From: Syncephalis plumigaleata
Taxonomy: Eukaryota > Zoopagomycota > Zoopagomycetes > Zoopagales > Piptocephalidaceae
NCBI GenBank assembly: GCA_025201365.1
Contig: JAIXMF010000002.1
Coordinates: forward strand, 2,232,001-2,296,000
DNA: 64,000 nucleotides
Direction: 5' to 3'
The notes beneath the pieces were generated by a model. It worked only from the letters and a program-made list of their open reading frames with translations. It was not told the DNA's origin and made no database searches. Within the stretch, counting starts at the first letter, position 1; each line of letters opens with the position of its first letter. This document shows positions 63,885 through 64,000 of the stretch, piece after piece. Made by a program: the position numbers and the translations under genes.

Positions 63885-64000
63885 AACACAGCGACGAATC
63901 AGCATCATCGCAATGGTAGCATTGCTACAGACACACACATACACACTAGTACAATAAAAGCAACTCGATGAATTATGGTTTTTTTTCTCTCTCTCTTTAT
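63885..64000. other. Right edge, 3' flank of GILT-like gene
   Basis: Contains an AATAAA sequence at 63953-63958 that could serve as polyadenylation signal, and a CT-rich tail at the window edge. No gene seen. Confidence 0.5.

Overview
The window looks like nuclear DNA of a fungus, probably an early-diverging (non-Dikarya) lineage. It is AT-leaning and has many short GT-AG introns of about 50-110 bases. It carries fungal markers (NST1, DUF1748, LYRM2, IF1, a fungal-type GILT, a Clr4/SUV39 methyltransferase) beside genes that Dikarya usually lack, such as a MABP1/WDR62-type WD40 protein. I saw no CRISPR array, rRNA, convincing tRNA, transposon or virus-like element.

Layout. 1.2-3.6 kb: two secreted proteins of unknown role on the minus strand, one a protein-kinase fold without its catalytic residues. 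4.4-5.6 kb: PDX1 vitamin B6 synthase. 6.3-8.9 kb: H3K9 methyltransferase with chromodomain, divergent from a carnosine N-methyltransferase built of eleven exons (9.3-11.2 kb). 12.9-14.1 kb: secreted class 3 lipase. 14.2-15.4 kb: coiled-coil protein, perhaps CENP-Q. 16.3-21.7 kb: MABP1/WDR62-like scaffold. 22.0-23.7 kb: concentrative nucleoside transporter. 27.3-29.8 kb: LYRM2, COP9 signalosome subunit 8 and a DUF1748 protein. 30.2-32.4 kb: a seven-helix receptor-like protein. 32.4-38.4 kb: the rearranged centre of the window. 38.8-42.4 kb: a large intronless glycoside hydrolase. 42.6-47.5 kb: NST1. 52.1-53.6 kb: two-finger C2H2 transcription factor. 54.1-56.3 kb: galactokinase/GALK2, divergent from the F1-ATPase inhibitor IF1 (56.6-57.1 kb). 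57.5-61.6 kb: two divergent paralogs of an uncharacterised fungal membrane protein. 62.1-63.9 kb: a GILT-type thiol reductase.

The most unusual part is a palindrome of about 5.5 kb (32,917-38,422). Each arm carries one damaged copy of a seven-helix receptor gene with an extracellular domain, and both ends stop inside the same part of an adrenodoxin reductase (ARH1) gene. That gene is left as three pieces on both strands. Arm identity is patchy, with one block nearly identical, which suggests gene conversion.

Several conserved genes (methyltransferase, MABP1-like, nucleoside transporter, membrane paralog, secreted kinase-like) are interrupted by single-base frame shifts, some in homopolymers. 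This may reflect consensus errors rather than real pseudogenes and should be kept in mind when reading the gene models. Many neighbours are head to head with 320-360 bp between starts, so shared promoters are likely. All names come from reading motifs by eye; no database was searched.
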